64,000 nucleotides of DNA, from NCBI GenBank assembly GCA_019321725.1, contig CM033116.1:15629420-15693419 (forward strand). The letters run 5' to 3'. Within the stretch, counting starts at the first letter, position 1. Every line of letters starts with the position of its first letter. The DNA comes from Paulownia fortunei. Taxonomy: Eukaryota > Streptophyta > Magnoliopsida > Lamiales > Paulowniaceae. The notes beneath the pieces are model-generated. The model was not told the origin of the DNA. It made no database searches and saw only the letters and a program-made list of their open reading frames with translations. Shown here one piece after another: positions 1 through 12,239 of this stretch. The position numbers and the translations under genes were made by a program.

Positions 1-223
1 TTATCTACAATTGAATTATTCAGGTGATGAAAATGTAAAAAAAGAAAACAGAGAGAATGTAAAATTTTCATCTTTAAAATCTACAACACGTAGAAATATA
101 TTAGCCAGTAAAACTTATTTGATGCTATTAGCCAATCATGCTTGGTGGTTTTAGAGTATAACTATTAATTTTTCTTGTGTGCAGGTTCATTTTCATTTAT
201 TAATTACTACAAATAATTAATAG

Positions 224-1415
224 ATGGAATATGAAGGAGGAGATAATTCTCTAACATCTGTTAATGTCCAAGAAAGCGATTTAATATTAGGAATCAACTT
301 GAAGAGTAATAATAGAGGTGATGATGACTTGGGAGTTGAGGATATTCTTGACAATAATGGTAAGAGAAAAGGAATATTAGAGGTTTGGAACCATTTTACA
401 AGATTGGTGGTTGATGGAACTCTATATGCGGAGTGTAACTATTGTAACTGTTACAAAACCCGTCTCAAAGCTCAAACTAGTCATGGAACTACTACTTTGA
501 AAAAATATAATGAGAGGAAAGAAGACCAAGAAAAGTAGATATTCGTCAAAGTCTGATGATGACAAACAAGAAATTTGTGGAAGCCAAGAGCTTACATCAC
601 ATATTTCAAGCAATAAGATTTGAGGCATGAGCTTGCTATGATGGTAATACACGATTATTCTCTTAGTATTGTTGAACATGTAGGGTTCTGAAGATTCGTC
701 GCTAGCCTCCAACCTTGCTTTATCATGATCTCAAGAAACACACTGAAAAATGACATGTTGATGGTTTACAATGCTGCGAAAACTAAGTGTTATGAATTGT
801 TGGACAAGCTTAAGTGTCAAATTACTATCAAAACTGATATATGGACATCAAACAATGTAAGGAAAGTTTCTTGGTAATTACTTCACACTTTATAGATGAT
901 TCATATATTCAACAAAATTACATCTTGAGGTATATTTAATTTTATTGAGGTATGTTTAATTCTAAATATATGATACTTAGAAAAATATATTTATAAACAC
1001 TTAGTCTCATTCTATATAGGTTTGTGTATATGTTCCGGCTCCACATGCGACTAAAGTACTATCAGGTCTACTTGTTGAACCTTTGATGGATTGGAATATT
1101 GATCGAAAAGTATCAGCAACATAGTAAATAATTACACGACTAATGATCTCATGTTGTGTCTTCTCTTGGATAAGATACCAAAGAGATATTTGCTATTAAA
1201 TGGGAAGGTACTTCATTTGCATTCTTGTGCTCATATTTTGAATTTACTTGTGAAGGACGGTTTGGAAACAATTAGTAGTGAAATTGAGAGGATACATGAT
1301 AGTGTCATATATTAGGCTATTTAACCTGGTAGAGTAGAAAAATTTGAGGATGTTGCACATCAGTTGCATGCTAGTGTTAAGAATAATACCCGATGAGCTA
1401 ATTGATTTGACCATC
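224..1415 (+). pseudogene. hAT transposase remnant with BED zinc finger
   Basis: This is a decayed cut-and-paste transposase of the plant hAT (Ac/Tam3, RICESLEEPER-like) superfamily. An open stretch at 224-538 (104 residues) carries a BED-type finger: VWNHFTRLVVDGTLYAEC near residues 54-71, a zinc-ligand pair C71/C74, and a TTLKKY segment where the usual terminal His is Tyr. Homology continues in shifted frames: HDYSLSIVEHVGF (about 645-690), SRNTLKNDMLMVYNAAK (about 730-785), TDIWTSNN (about 834-858), YVPAPHATKVLSGLL (about 1027-1072) and CAHILNLLVKDGL (about 1229-1268). A non-matching AT-rich gap at about 905-1020 may be an old intron. Frameshifts and stops (for example at 536, 687 and 1312) break it, and no C-terminal hATC dimerisation region is visible after 1415. 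It is therefore a non-functional fragment. The family call is secure from motif order. The exact ends are not, and I saw no terminal inverted repeats. Confidence 0.8.
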
Positions 1416-1763
1416 ATATTTTAAGAAGATATAATAGTCAATTATATTTGTAATTTTAGTAAAATATTAATTTTTACTATGATTGAGACCATAGAATTAT
1501 ATAAGAATTTTTCAAAACAATATTAGCTTATTAATTTATCGAAATTATCAATTTAACCTATTAGCCTAAGTTAGGACCGTAAAAAATTATTATATAATAG
1601 AGATTATTAATTTGTCATGTTTTAATTCACAGAGATTTTACTACATAAAGTTACTTACAAATATATATGTTTACATCTACGTATGTAATTATAATTATAT
1701 ATTTCTATGTAACACAAATTTGTAATAAAAATAATTGATCCAAATGAAATATAACAATACATA

Positions 1764-1766
<3 letters not shown>

Positions 1767-1797
<31 letters not shown>
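1767..1797. repeat. (AT)n microsatellite
   Basis: An uninterrupted run of alternating A and T of about 31 bases lies in intergenic DNA. It is likely to be length-polymorphic. Confidence 0.9.
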
Positions 1798-1799
<2 letters not shown>

Positions 1800-2481
1800 A
1801 ACACGGATTTATGTATATGTATTTGTTAAACTTATAAAATTATAACATATATGCGTATACACATTTTATACAATAGAATGGTGGTGTCAATTTATCAAAA
1901 TTATCAATGTGTTGCGGGTCAAATAACCTTGCAACGGATAGAAACTATGATTGGTGAATATATATCTTTATATATGCATATATAGGTACATGTATTCATT
2001 TCATTAACAAGATAAATACATATATTTATGCATGTATATTTTAAATACTTAGACATATTTTAATACATATATACTTTCCATACATGTACATTTTTCTATT
2101 TTTATTGTACAAAATATATAAGTATATTTTTTGAAAATATAAAAATAATATATATTTGTATCCATATATATGTGTATATATACATTTGCAAATATGTACG
2201 GTGCAATAACATAATGCCAAATATTCATGAAAATTCTCTAAAACTTATTAACCAAATATGTTTCTTATTTTTTTTCATAAAGCAAAAATCCACCTAAATA
2301 CTATCTCAAATAAAGAATATATCACGTTAATTATAATCATTACACTTTTTCTCTTTCAAAATCCATCAAAACATATATCTTATTTCTTTTCTCATTTCTC
2401 ACAATTTACCTTTTTTTTTCATTTTTTATCACAAAATCAATTCTCATAAACTGATGTACTATTCAATCGCTCCTATATCTC

Positions 2482-2909
2482 TTTTTGGTGGGGCATAGAT
2501 TGTAACTAATAATTTGAAATGGATGAGGGGATGTCTCAACACTTTTAATAAAAATAAAGTGACTTCCATAGCTTTTCTCTTTTCTAATTTTGTTGGAAAA
2601 ATCAATATTGACTTTTCATAAACTTTTGATACTGATTGAGATATTCTTGGCTTTATTAATATGATTTGTTATCTTTTATTCTGTATGAGATTATATCATA
2701 ACATCTCCTAATATATATAGGATTCTTTCCATTCATAGTTTTTCTTTTCAATGTATATAATAACATTGTATTATTCTGTACAGTTTAATCAAATATAAAA
2801 AAAAATATTCTTCTAATTCTTGTCAAATTTAAATAAATTATTTTTTGTGGGGCATAGGTTGGAACATATAATGTGAAATGGGGTGACGGATGTCTTTTAA
2901 CACTTTTGA
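2482..2909 (+). repeat. Two diverged direct repeat copies (about 67 bp each)
   Basis: Copy 1 is at 2482-2548 and copy 2 at 2842-2909. Both run from a T-rich start through GGGGCATAG, then TTGAAATGG or GTGAAATGG, then GGATGTCT and AACACTTTT. Spacing is 360 bases. They are direct, not inverted, and clearly diverged. They may be two copies of an old mobile-element segment or an old local duplication. Confidence 0.65.
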
Positions 2910-3726
2910 AGTAATATATGATTTTGTTGTTTATTGTTCAGAAAATAAAAAAAATATGACATTATTAGGACGCTGCAATGTGACCGTAACACGATAATTT
3001 GTTCATTCAATGAGTGAACCAATAACTCACAATGATTGAATGGTATAGTAGTTATGATGTTAGAATACTTTTAAAAATAAATTGTATTTATTCACATACT
3101 TGAATATTTATTGAATATGTATTTAATATTTCAAAATGTGTTCAAAAGATAATAAAAAATGAAAAATATTGGACAAATGTGTCCAACGACATGGATATTG
3201 GATGTATTTAATGCTAATAAACACAAATCATAAAATATAAAACACATGAAATATTAAAATATCACAAATTTGATTAAGAAATAATGTGCCTCAAATTTTT
3301 ATGTTTATTTAAATTTATACTAAGAAATATTTAATTCATTTTCTTTCTTACGATACCATCACTCATGAATTTACTTTTGCACAAAATATCAATTATGTCA
3401 TATTCTCATTTTTAATTTACAATAAAAATAATTATTTTTAGGTAGTGAATTTTAATCCGAATTTTATATTTTTTATGATTTTTTTGTCGCAGTATTCGTA
3501 TTGTGTTATATTGGTGTCCCTGCATTTGTATTCGTACAATAATAGGGTAGTAGATTAGAACCCAGTATCAATAATTATTAGCTGGAGAAGAGTTAAGACT
3601 AAAACCCCTTAATAACTAGGGAAAACCTCTCTACTACACTACTGTACTCTTCCTCCACAAATACTGCTTGCTGTGGCTGCTGGAGAAAAGCCAATTCACC
3701 TCTCAGAATCTTGAATTGCTCTGAAA

Positions 3727-6700
3727 ATGGAAACCCTAGCCTTCTCTTATCATCATCCACTTTTCTCTCCTCGCCCCTACACCACCACCACCACCTTAGC
3801 AGCTACCTTCAAGACTCTTCGCACCGTTAAATGCTCTATCTCACCTCCATCCTTAGGTCAGTCTATTCTATCTTCATCAATTCAATTCTGGCATTTATTA
3901 GAATATATTCTTGTTTAATTCAAATCCCTTTTTTCTCTTATTTCATTTTTTTTTCTTTGGTTTGGGGATGGTGGGGTGGGGTGGGGTGGGGTGGGGTGGT
4001 TGGAGGCTGTAATTAATGTTTTCCTTGAGGTTTTATGCATTGAGTGAAATTTATAATGGGGAAAAAAATCTTAAAATCGTGATTCTTGATGAACATTTTA
4101 CACGTACACAAACAAATACTCTTTGAAGTTGGGATATCGTGTTAGCGGCTATGCTAGTAGCTCAAAACTGTTTTGAGTTTATGCTCCTGCTTATGGTCTG
4201 ATATACCAAAGAAGATGTACCTTTAAAAAGGGAATCAAGTGTTTCATGTTAATGCAAAAAGTCTTTCTTGCTGTTAAAGTAAACAAAATAGATGGGAAAA
4301 TGGAAGGGGGTATCAACTGATATTCTGTTTTGCTTTCTTTGTGGTCCGGAGCATAATGATCTTGATGGCTGCAGTGGACCAATCTGTCAAGTTCAAGGAA
4401 GCTGCTAAGCATGGGAATTTGATCCCCATGTACAAGCCCATATTTTCTGATCACTTGACTCCAGTACTTGCATACCGGTGCCTGGTGAAGGAAGATGAGA
4501 GGGACGCCCCCAGTTTTCTTTTCGAGTCTGTTGAGCCTGGTCTGAAAGCTTCCAATGTTGTAAGATTTCTTTCGTCCCATTTGCAGATTTGTTTTTAAAA
4601 ATTACCTCTTGTTGCGTTAAATTAGGAAATACAAAGTTATAGAGATGTTGTGGAAGGTAAGCTTCTGTGAGTTATTCGAGGTTATTCCTCTTGGTTACTA
4701 GCCCTGGATCACTATTTTTAGGGTTTGGCTGATTTGATCAGGAAATTTGTTATGATACCTTTAAATCTAGGGAGATGTTTGGTTGAATCAATAAAAAAAT
4801 TGATCTATATGATGTAACTATTTCCAAAGTTCTAATAGAATTGATTACATTCCCAAGTTCAAAAAGAGTTGATTACTTTAATCACTTTTAGTCATTGGTC
4901 ATTTTATAATCATAATAAATCCAAGAAATCTGAAAATTGACATAATTTTGAGTTCAAAGTCTCTGGAAGGTGTTTGAGGTTATTATGTTTCTGTATCTAG
5001 CTTTAAGCCTTGTATTTTGGCTGATTTTGTCATCGAAAACTCATTTTCTCACTTTTAGAATCAAAAGAGCTGTTTAATTGGGAAAACAACTAGAAATTTT
5101 TGGTTGCACATGTTCCCAGGACCCATTAGCTGGAACAATCTCATGGCCCAAGATCAACTTCCCTCTCCATTCCTCATCTCAGTAGAACAAGCTCCCCATA
5201 ACCCACCCTGACCCTGAAAATAATAGCTCAACTGATAAGAAATAGTTAAGTTTAGGTCTTAAAATATAAAAATTATGTTACTGTTAAATTCTGTAATATA
5301 GGGGTGATCCTGCACTTGACCGCTAGTGCACACCATATAGTATATTCAAGTCCACTTTTCCAGGTTATCCTGTAATTTCTCCATGGGTAACAATCAAAAA
5401 ACAAGAAACATAAAATCTTTCGGTTGTAGAGATATTACATTGGTTGGATTTCTTGTCTTTGTGTGCTGTTGTTATTACTTATAGAACACTAATCCTTTAA
5501 TTTTAAATGTGTTTCTCTTTTAACTTTTGTGTTGCTTTAGCTAATGTTCAATAAATTTTCCTAGGGGCGATATAGTGTTATTGGAGCTCAGCCAACGATG
5601 GAAATTGTGGCAAAAGAGAACATGGTGACCATAGTTGATCACCATGGGGGACAGAGGACGGAGGAGTTTGTGGAGGATCCCATGGTTGTTCCTCGCAGGA
5701 TTATGGAGAAGTGGAAACCCCAACGCATTGATGAGCTCCCTGAAGCATTTTGTGGTAATATGTACAACAGTTGCACACTATTTTTCTTTTATTAAGTAAA
5801 TACAGAAAGAAACCCCTAATTGTCAGAATTGATATGTGAAATCTAGCTATAATGAGATAATGTCTGGCCTCAGGATCAAGGAAAGCAGATTAGCAATATA
5901 ACTTCCATTGGTCTGAATTGTAATGACTATTATGTGACTTGGCTTCACTAGGCAATATCTACAAGCTAAGTTTTGCCTTTCTTCCATAATGATATCAGTT
6001 CCTCTTAGGTTCAGATATGACACAAGTTCGATCAAAATTGAATTCCTATTAAGCTATGTAAAAAAACTTGGTTCGCAAGGAGCTTTACCCTTACATTCAT
6101 GAAACTCAGGTTTATTTGATTTCACCTGGATATGTTGAAGTCTGATACTTTCCTGACTAGAAATGAGCTATTTTATATAATGTTTGATTCCATAACTCTT
6201 GGCTTTTACCTGATTAAGATGATGGAACATGCGTTTGATATCATATCTTATCGACCTTTCTCATTCTTGTCATGAATTGATATTTTAGCTGAGTTGAACC
6301 TTACCTTTGTGCTGATTTATTGATATCTGTATTCATAAGAGGTACAAACTTATTGTTTCTCTTGGCTGTACATAGATCATATGGTTCTTAGAAGTGATTG
6401 TTTTATATATATTCTTTGTTCTATCACCATTAGTGAATTTCCATATTAGGGCACTGAATAACAATGGTGCCCTTACTTTGGATATGGATGCACACATTTT
6501 TTTAATTTCTGATAGTCTGGCACATGCTGGAGAGAAGAATTCATGTAATAAACAGATGTGTCTGTTAAATAGCCGCCATATTGTTTACATAAATGGTGTT
6601 GTATGTTATTGACTACAAGTAAAGATCTTGGATTTTCTCTTCGGTCCAGTTTTTCCTACTTCTTAAAAAGCACATAGAATTCATTAATGGTATATTTTCT

Positions 6701-9700
6701 CCCAAACAGGTGGTTGGGTTGGTTACTTTTCATATGATACAGTGCGTTATGTAGAAAAGAAAAAGCTTCCATTCTTGAAAGCTCCTGAGGATGACAGAAA
6801 CCTTCCTGACATTCATCTGGGCCTTTATGATGATGTAATTGTGTTTGATCATGTGGAAAAGGTTCATTCATGTTCCCTTGAAATTATCTTTTGTTTTTTT
6901 AGGTCATACAATACGCGCACAATTGGAGAGCATTTCAGATCTTAAGCTATCTCTGATTTAACTACTTGTATTATTATATTAGCTGCATCCTGTTGCACTA
7001 ATCTGTTCTCTCATTTTATTGCGTGCATTTGATCGAATTTAATCATCAAACTATGTGGCATGGTTAAATGGAAAATACACCTAGTGAGAAGAGAACCATA
7101 TATTTAGCATATCCTTTAACATCTCTCAATTACTTTTACTTTGCTAAATCTTCTTTATGCTTTCCATTTAGATTTAAATTTCCAAATTCAATTTTTTGCC
7201 AGTAAGTTTATGAGAAGAACTTTTTGGTCGTGTCCTATTCAATTTAAAGAAACTTATTTTTAAGGCTAGTTGTTCTTGCTACTTGAAGTTCATTGTCCTG
7301 TTTATTAAGTGTTTGGTCATTACGTGCTTATGTACTTTTCTCTCAGAAAGCATATGTGATACACTGGGTCAGGTTGGATCAGTTTTCTTCTGTTGAGGAG
7401 GCCTATGATGATGGGATGAACAGATTAGAAGCTTTAGTGTCAAGAGTGCATGATATAGTGCCGTAAGTGATTCTCTTCAGTTTGAATATCTTCATTTCTA
7501 TGTTTGGTTTTTATTGTTATCATTTGATTGTTAATTGCAGTCCTAGGCTTGCTGCGGGTTCGATAAAATTATACACTAGCCTTTTTGGTCCATCTTTGAG
7601 CAAGTCCACCATGTCAAGTGAAGAATACCAGAAGGCAGTAATACAAGCTAAGGAGCATATCCTAGCTGGGGATATCTTCCAGATTGTGCTCAGCCAGCGT
7701 TTTGAACGTCGAACTTTTGCAGATCCCTTTGAAGTGTACAGAGCATTAAGAATTGTCAATCCAAGTCCATATATGACTTATTTACAAGTCGGTTTACTCT
7801 TCCTTGAAATATTTTCATTCATGAAGGGCTCATTTTTGGCTTTCTTCTTACCAACAACAATTGTATCACTGGTGATTAGGCAAGAGGCTGTATACTGGTT
7901 GCTTCAAGTCCTGAAATTCTTACTCGAGTTAAGAAGGTAAGTACTTTTGCTCTCTAAATGCGACACTGCTCTCATGCCTATTCTGTTAGATTTCATTTTT
8001 CAAGTATTTCCCACTCTGATTCTTTTTCTTCCTCACAAACTTGTACTAGAAAAATAATACCAAACCTAAGCATGTAGATATGCCTATAAGTATGTTTATA
8101 TTATATTTGGGTTTCAAAAGCCCAAAAATTATTTTAAGCATCCATGAGGCCCAAAATTTCAATTTTGCTTTCAGCTAGTGAGGTTAAGTGAGCTATTATT
8201 TGTTAGAAAAAAGGTAGTAGAGACTAAAATGCTCTTGTTCTAGATGTAAATTTTAATCTTCTATCGTCAAATTTTCCTACTTTCATTTGGAAGACACCCA
8301 CCATTGCAACGATTCACTCTTTTATCTATTAATTGCTAAGATGCCACTGACTGCTCGATGAAGATTGGTTTTTCTCGTCTTGGAAATAAAGAGCGGATTT
8401 CTCTTTTTCTGCTGATTTCAAATTGTTATATCAGTACTTGTCTTGATGGCATCCTTTTTTGCTCCATTAGGCATTTGACAAGGACCATGACACTAGATTA
8501 TGTGAGTACATTGATAAATAGTCATCCAGAGTCAACGAAAGCAAAAAGGTAGCAAAATTCACCTGTAATCAATTTGGAATCCGAGCTACTTATCATGGTA
8601 TAGAACAGCCAACAGGATTCCAATTGCTTTGGCAGGGTCCCTTAATAATAGAATCCATAAGGTGGAATCTTCAATTAGATTTTGAACAGTAGATGATGTA
8701 TGTGGTTAGGTCTAGTGCACCATCGCTGTCTAAAATGGAAAGGTTTTGACTTCTAATGTATCACAACAGTAACAAAGGAGGAAAGGCTCGAGGGAGGAGT
8801 ATGCAGCACATACTCAGTTATAAATCGTTCAGTCATGTGCCTGGTTATGATTTCCTTTTGACATTATTACGTCTCAATCTACTACTTTTGCAAAAAACAT
8901 ATTCATATATGAACTTGGATCTATTGTTATTATTTCATGGATACTGGAGAATTTTTTGGCTTTTCTAGTTAAATAATAGTTTTTGATGGCTTTTTAGTAT
9001 TCTTTCTCCTTTTTACTTTTACTAGCTTTGACATTATTCTTTTCCTTTTGTATATCTTTTCTTCGATGACAGAGTAAGATCACTAATCGACCACTGGCTG
9101 GAACTGTCCGGAGAGGCAAGACGCCGAAAGAAGATTACATGTTGGAAAATCAGCTTTTGCATGATGAGAAACAGTGTGCAGAACACATTATGCTTGTTGA
9201 CTTGGGAAGAAATGATGTTGGAAAGGTTACTCTCCTCTATTCTACAATAATAAATGAGCTATACATGTGTGATGACTTTGTACGCAGTGAGGTGTTAGTG
9301 ATTGGAAAAACATGCTCTTTGAAATATTCTTTTTAAAACTCTCAAGACTATAGTTTAAAGAGAGTATGTTAGGTTCTTGCTGTTTTGACACAATTTCTGC
9401 TGAGGTAAAATTATTTTTGCAATTCCTAGTGGTGTCATCTCTCGAAATAACTTTACCAAAAAGAGAATTTTGGACCTCCAAAATAATCTACTCTACTGCC
9501 TCTTTGCCTTGTGACCCATTTTAACAAGGCATTATGGTTTCAATTTTTTTCAGAGTTTATAATAAGTCTTCTTGTCAAATCGCTTGGTAGATCTTCAATA
9601 GAGCAATATGGAACTTGAGAACTGGTGTTAACATATCAAGATTATTGATGTGGCATAAAGTTTTTCTTTTTCTTTTTCTTTTTCTTTTTCATTTTTCTTT

Positions 9701-12239
9701 GAGGGCTGGGGCTGGGGCTGTAATGCATTTAGGATGTATAGACAAAAAAAGTGGAATTAGCCTAGATCACAACAGATTCGACCTTTACTGTTAATGGTAC
9801 CAGTCTATGAGTGTTTGGCGTCTATGATTGTTATGGTCACCTTCTCATTCTTTTATTGCACTATAAAATCTCAATAAAAAATTGCACGAGAATAAGTTCA
9901 AAGCTTTAGTTTCTTAAGGAGTCGAGGATGGTAATGTCTATGCCTTGGTGTTTAAAAAATATTTTTAAGGAGTCATAACAGTTGATTTATTTATTTATCC
10001 CTTCCCTAGGTAATCAATATGCATGGTATACAAATTTGGGTGCCAACCAATGCTATTGTTCTGTGACAATGGGCAGGCTGTTTAGAAGCGTGGCTCAGGT
10101 TTTTGGTCTCTTAGGGGAGAGATTATGTTTAGAACACATATCCGGTGATTTGGTCTCATTTATTTATATTTAATCACAAACATCAAGCGGCACAACCCAA
10201 CTCTACTTGACTAAGCCTATATCTAAGGTAGTTTGAGATGAACTGTAAAAGGAAATATGTTTTAGCAGAATGGAGTATAATTGGGTTAATAGAAGAATGG
10301 AAATGAAGACATCCAATAGGAGGAATGTGCTTCAATATTATATGCTGGGATTTATATGGAGTTCTATTTTTGAAATATCACGACTCACGAATACTAGGTT
10401 TGCCCATGCAGGTGTCAAAATCTGGTTCTGTGAAGGTTGAGAAACTCATGAATATTGAACGCTATTCCCATGTCATGCACATCAGTTCCACTGTATGTAT
10501 TTTTGGCTGGAGATTATCTTTATCATTCAATAGCTTTTTTATTCATGTATATGTAAAGAAACAAGTGCCTTGGGCATTCTTGAGCGGAGTAAACAAGAAC
10601 TAGTTTAACTTTTAACATAGATGGAAAATTATTGAAAGTTTCTTGCAGGTTTTGCCGGGAAGGTAAAGGTTACTGTGCAAAAGTCATGTTAAAGAAGCAC
10701 AAAGATGATGCTCTTGCATATTCATCTCAGAAATTTTAAAGTTGATTGTGCTTCATTTTTGCATTTTTTTCAGAATACTAGCTATTTTTATCCGGGCAAA
10801 AATATTTACTGCCACTAATTTTTAATATCTATTTATTTTGTGTTGGTTTATATTGATTTTGAAGGTTACTGGTGAGTTGTCATCTAATTTGACCAGCTGG
10901 GATGCTCTGCGTGCAGCATTGCCTGTTGGAACAGTTAGTGGAGCCCCAAAGGTTGTTCAATCAACTTTTTCTTCTAGAGTCAGTGATTTGCTTTTTCACT
11001 CTTTTTTGTCAGTTATTTTTCCACTATTTCATCTTTCTGTTTTTAAAAGTAGAACCTGAAATTAATTATTACTTGGAATTCTTTTCCTTTCTCTTTTTTC
11101 TTGTTTTTTCTTTTTTTTTTTTAACATAAGGGGGAAGGGGGGGGGGGGGAAACTGAGTTAGAACCCACGACCTCTCACACAGAAGTGGAGAGTGGTGCCA
11201 CTAGACCAAATGGTTGGTGGCATTACTTGGAGTCCGATGAAGGATTATTGGTCATCCATACTTAACATAAAGACCCTTTCAAAACATGCTACTCTCCGTC
11301 CTTGGCCGAGTCTCTTTCCAATAACTTAATTTGTACAGTTTGTTGATAAAAGAATTTATATTCGATTTCTACCAATGGCTTTTCCAAAAACTTGAGATGC
11401 ACTCTATTTTTTCTCCTCTTTTCCTTTTTGGTTGACCTCTGGAACAACCTTTTGGTTTAATTGGTCGGTAGAAATTCCTCCTGCAATCTAGATCACATCC
11501 TGTCCCATGTACTTCCATTTTGCCTTTTCTGTTCACGTAATCCTTGGCCTTGATCTTTCCAAATTGAGGCATGACCATGATAAGAAATTTCGGCTCTCAT
11601 CTTAGAGACATGTATCTTGATGATTATGAACATCTGACTTTCTTACTTTTGCCCGTACTTCATAAATGAGTATGTGCGAGTCCAACTGAAAATATTATTT
11701 CCCTACATATTGTGCTTCATTGTCAATTCTACATTCGATGCATTTTTCATTTATGAATTTTTGCTACTTTACTTTTTCTCAGAAAAATGATTTTTGTACA
11801 TCATCTATGAGAACTGTACTTCAAGGCTTCAAGCTATTGCACGAGTATAATAGCCTGCATACTATTATGTTCAGATAAGAGTGCATATACATAGTTCCTA
11901 ATTTCTAATTTACAGGTGAAAGCCATGGAATTGATTGATCAACTTGAAGTCACAAGACGTGGGCCATACAGTGGTGGATTTGGTGGCATTTCTTTTTCTG
12001 GAGATATGGATATCGCCTTAGCTTTGAGAACTATTGTATTCCCAACCAACATGCGTTATGACACCATGTACTCATACAAGGACAGTGAGAAGCGCCGAGA
12101 TTGGGTTGCCCATCTCCAAGCTGGGGCTGGTATAGTTGCAGACAGTGATCCTGCTGATGAGCAGAGAGAGTGCGAAAACAAGGCTGCTGCTCTTGCTCGT
12201 GCCATTGATCTTGCGGAGTCATCATTTGTCGAAAAGTAA
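3727..12239 (+). CDS. ASA: Anthranilate synthase alpha subunit, chloroplastic
   Basis: Large subunit of anthranilate synthase, which turns chorismate plus glutamine-derived ammonia into anthranilate. This is the first committed step of tryptophan synthesis and takes place in plastids. Exons: 3727-3856, 4375-4559, 5565-5754, 6710-6861, 7347-7462, 7541-7787, 7880-7936, 9073-9225, 10412-10492, 10865-10951, 11916-12239. All introns are GT-AG. The summed length, 1722 nt, gives 573 residues plus stop, close to the usual size of about 580-600. Residues 1 to about 40 are Ser/Thr-rich with few acidic residues, as in a transit peptide. [10 protein letters not shown] (90-99) lies in the N-terminal region that binds feedback tryptophan in plant enzymes. 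The chorismate-binding domain shows [27 protein letters not shown] (397-410), GTVSGAPK (459-466) and [13 protein letters not shown]. The second exon starts at 4375, after GCAG, because this restores LVDQSVKF across the junction. No stops or frameshifts were found. ASA1 versus ASA2 cannot be decided. Confidence 0.97.
3966..4000 (+). repeat. (GGGGT)n minisatellite, possible G-quadruplex, in ASA intron 1
   Basis: About five consecutive GGGGT units, flanked by further GG runs, lie about 110 bases inside intron 1 on the coding strand. Four or more G-tracts with one-base loops match the general G-quadruplex pattern, so the pre-mRNA or the non-template strand could fold. Confidence 0.75.
9658..9720 (+). 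repeat. (CTTTTT)n simple repeat followed by GGGGCT units in ASA intron 8
   Basis: Pyrimidine-rich repeat of CTTTTT-like units at about 9660-9690, then GGGCTGGGGCTGGGGCTG at about 9703-9720. Both lie in the intron between 9225 and 10412. They are probably neutral slippage products. Confidence 0.7.
11100..11222 (-). mobile_element. tRNA-derived SINE in ASA intron 10
   Basis: Read on the minus strand, an A-box-like TGGTCTAGTGG (11198-11208) is followed about 33 bases later by a B-box-like GGTTCTAACTC (11155-11165). This is the spacing of an internal RNA polymerase III promoter inherited from a tRNA. Downstream on the same strand comes a C-run (complement of 13 G at 11137-11149) and then an A-rich tail (complement of the T-run at 11102-11122), as expected for a retroposed SINE. 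It lies antisense inside intron 10 (10952-11915). I could not assign a family or see clear target duplications. Confidence 0.6.

Larger units (their letters stand above)
1416..3726. other. AT-rich intergenic region and probable upstream region of the anthranilate synthase gene
   Basis: No coding evidence was found. The stretch holds an (AT)n microsatellite at 1767-1797, long A/T-rich tracts, and a diverged direct repeat (2482-2548 and 2842-2909). The last 150 bases before 3727 are pyrimidine-rich (CTCTCTACTACAC, CTCTTCCTCC) and look like a plant 5' untranslated region. No confident TATA box could be assigned. Confidence 0.6.

Noticed and set aside
4191..4580. Minus-strand open frame of 129 codons
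   Set aside because: It is the antisense shadow of anthranilate synthase exon 2 and flanking intron.
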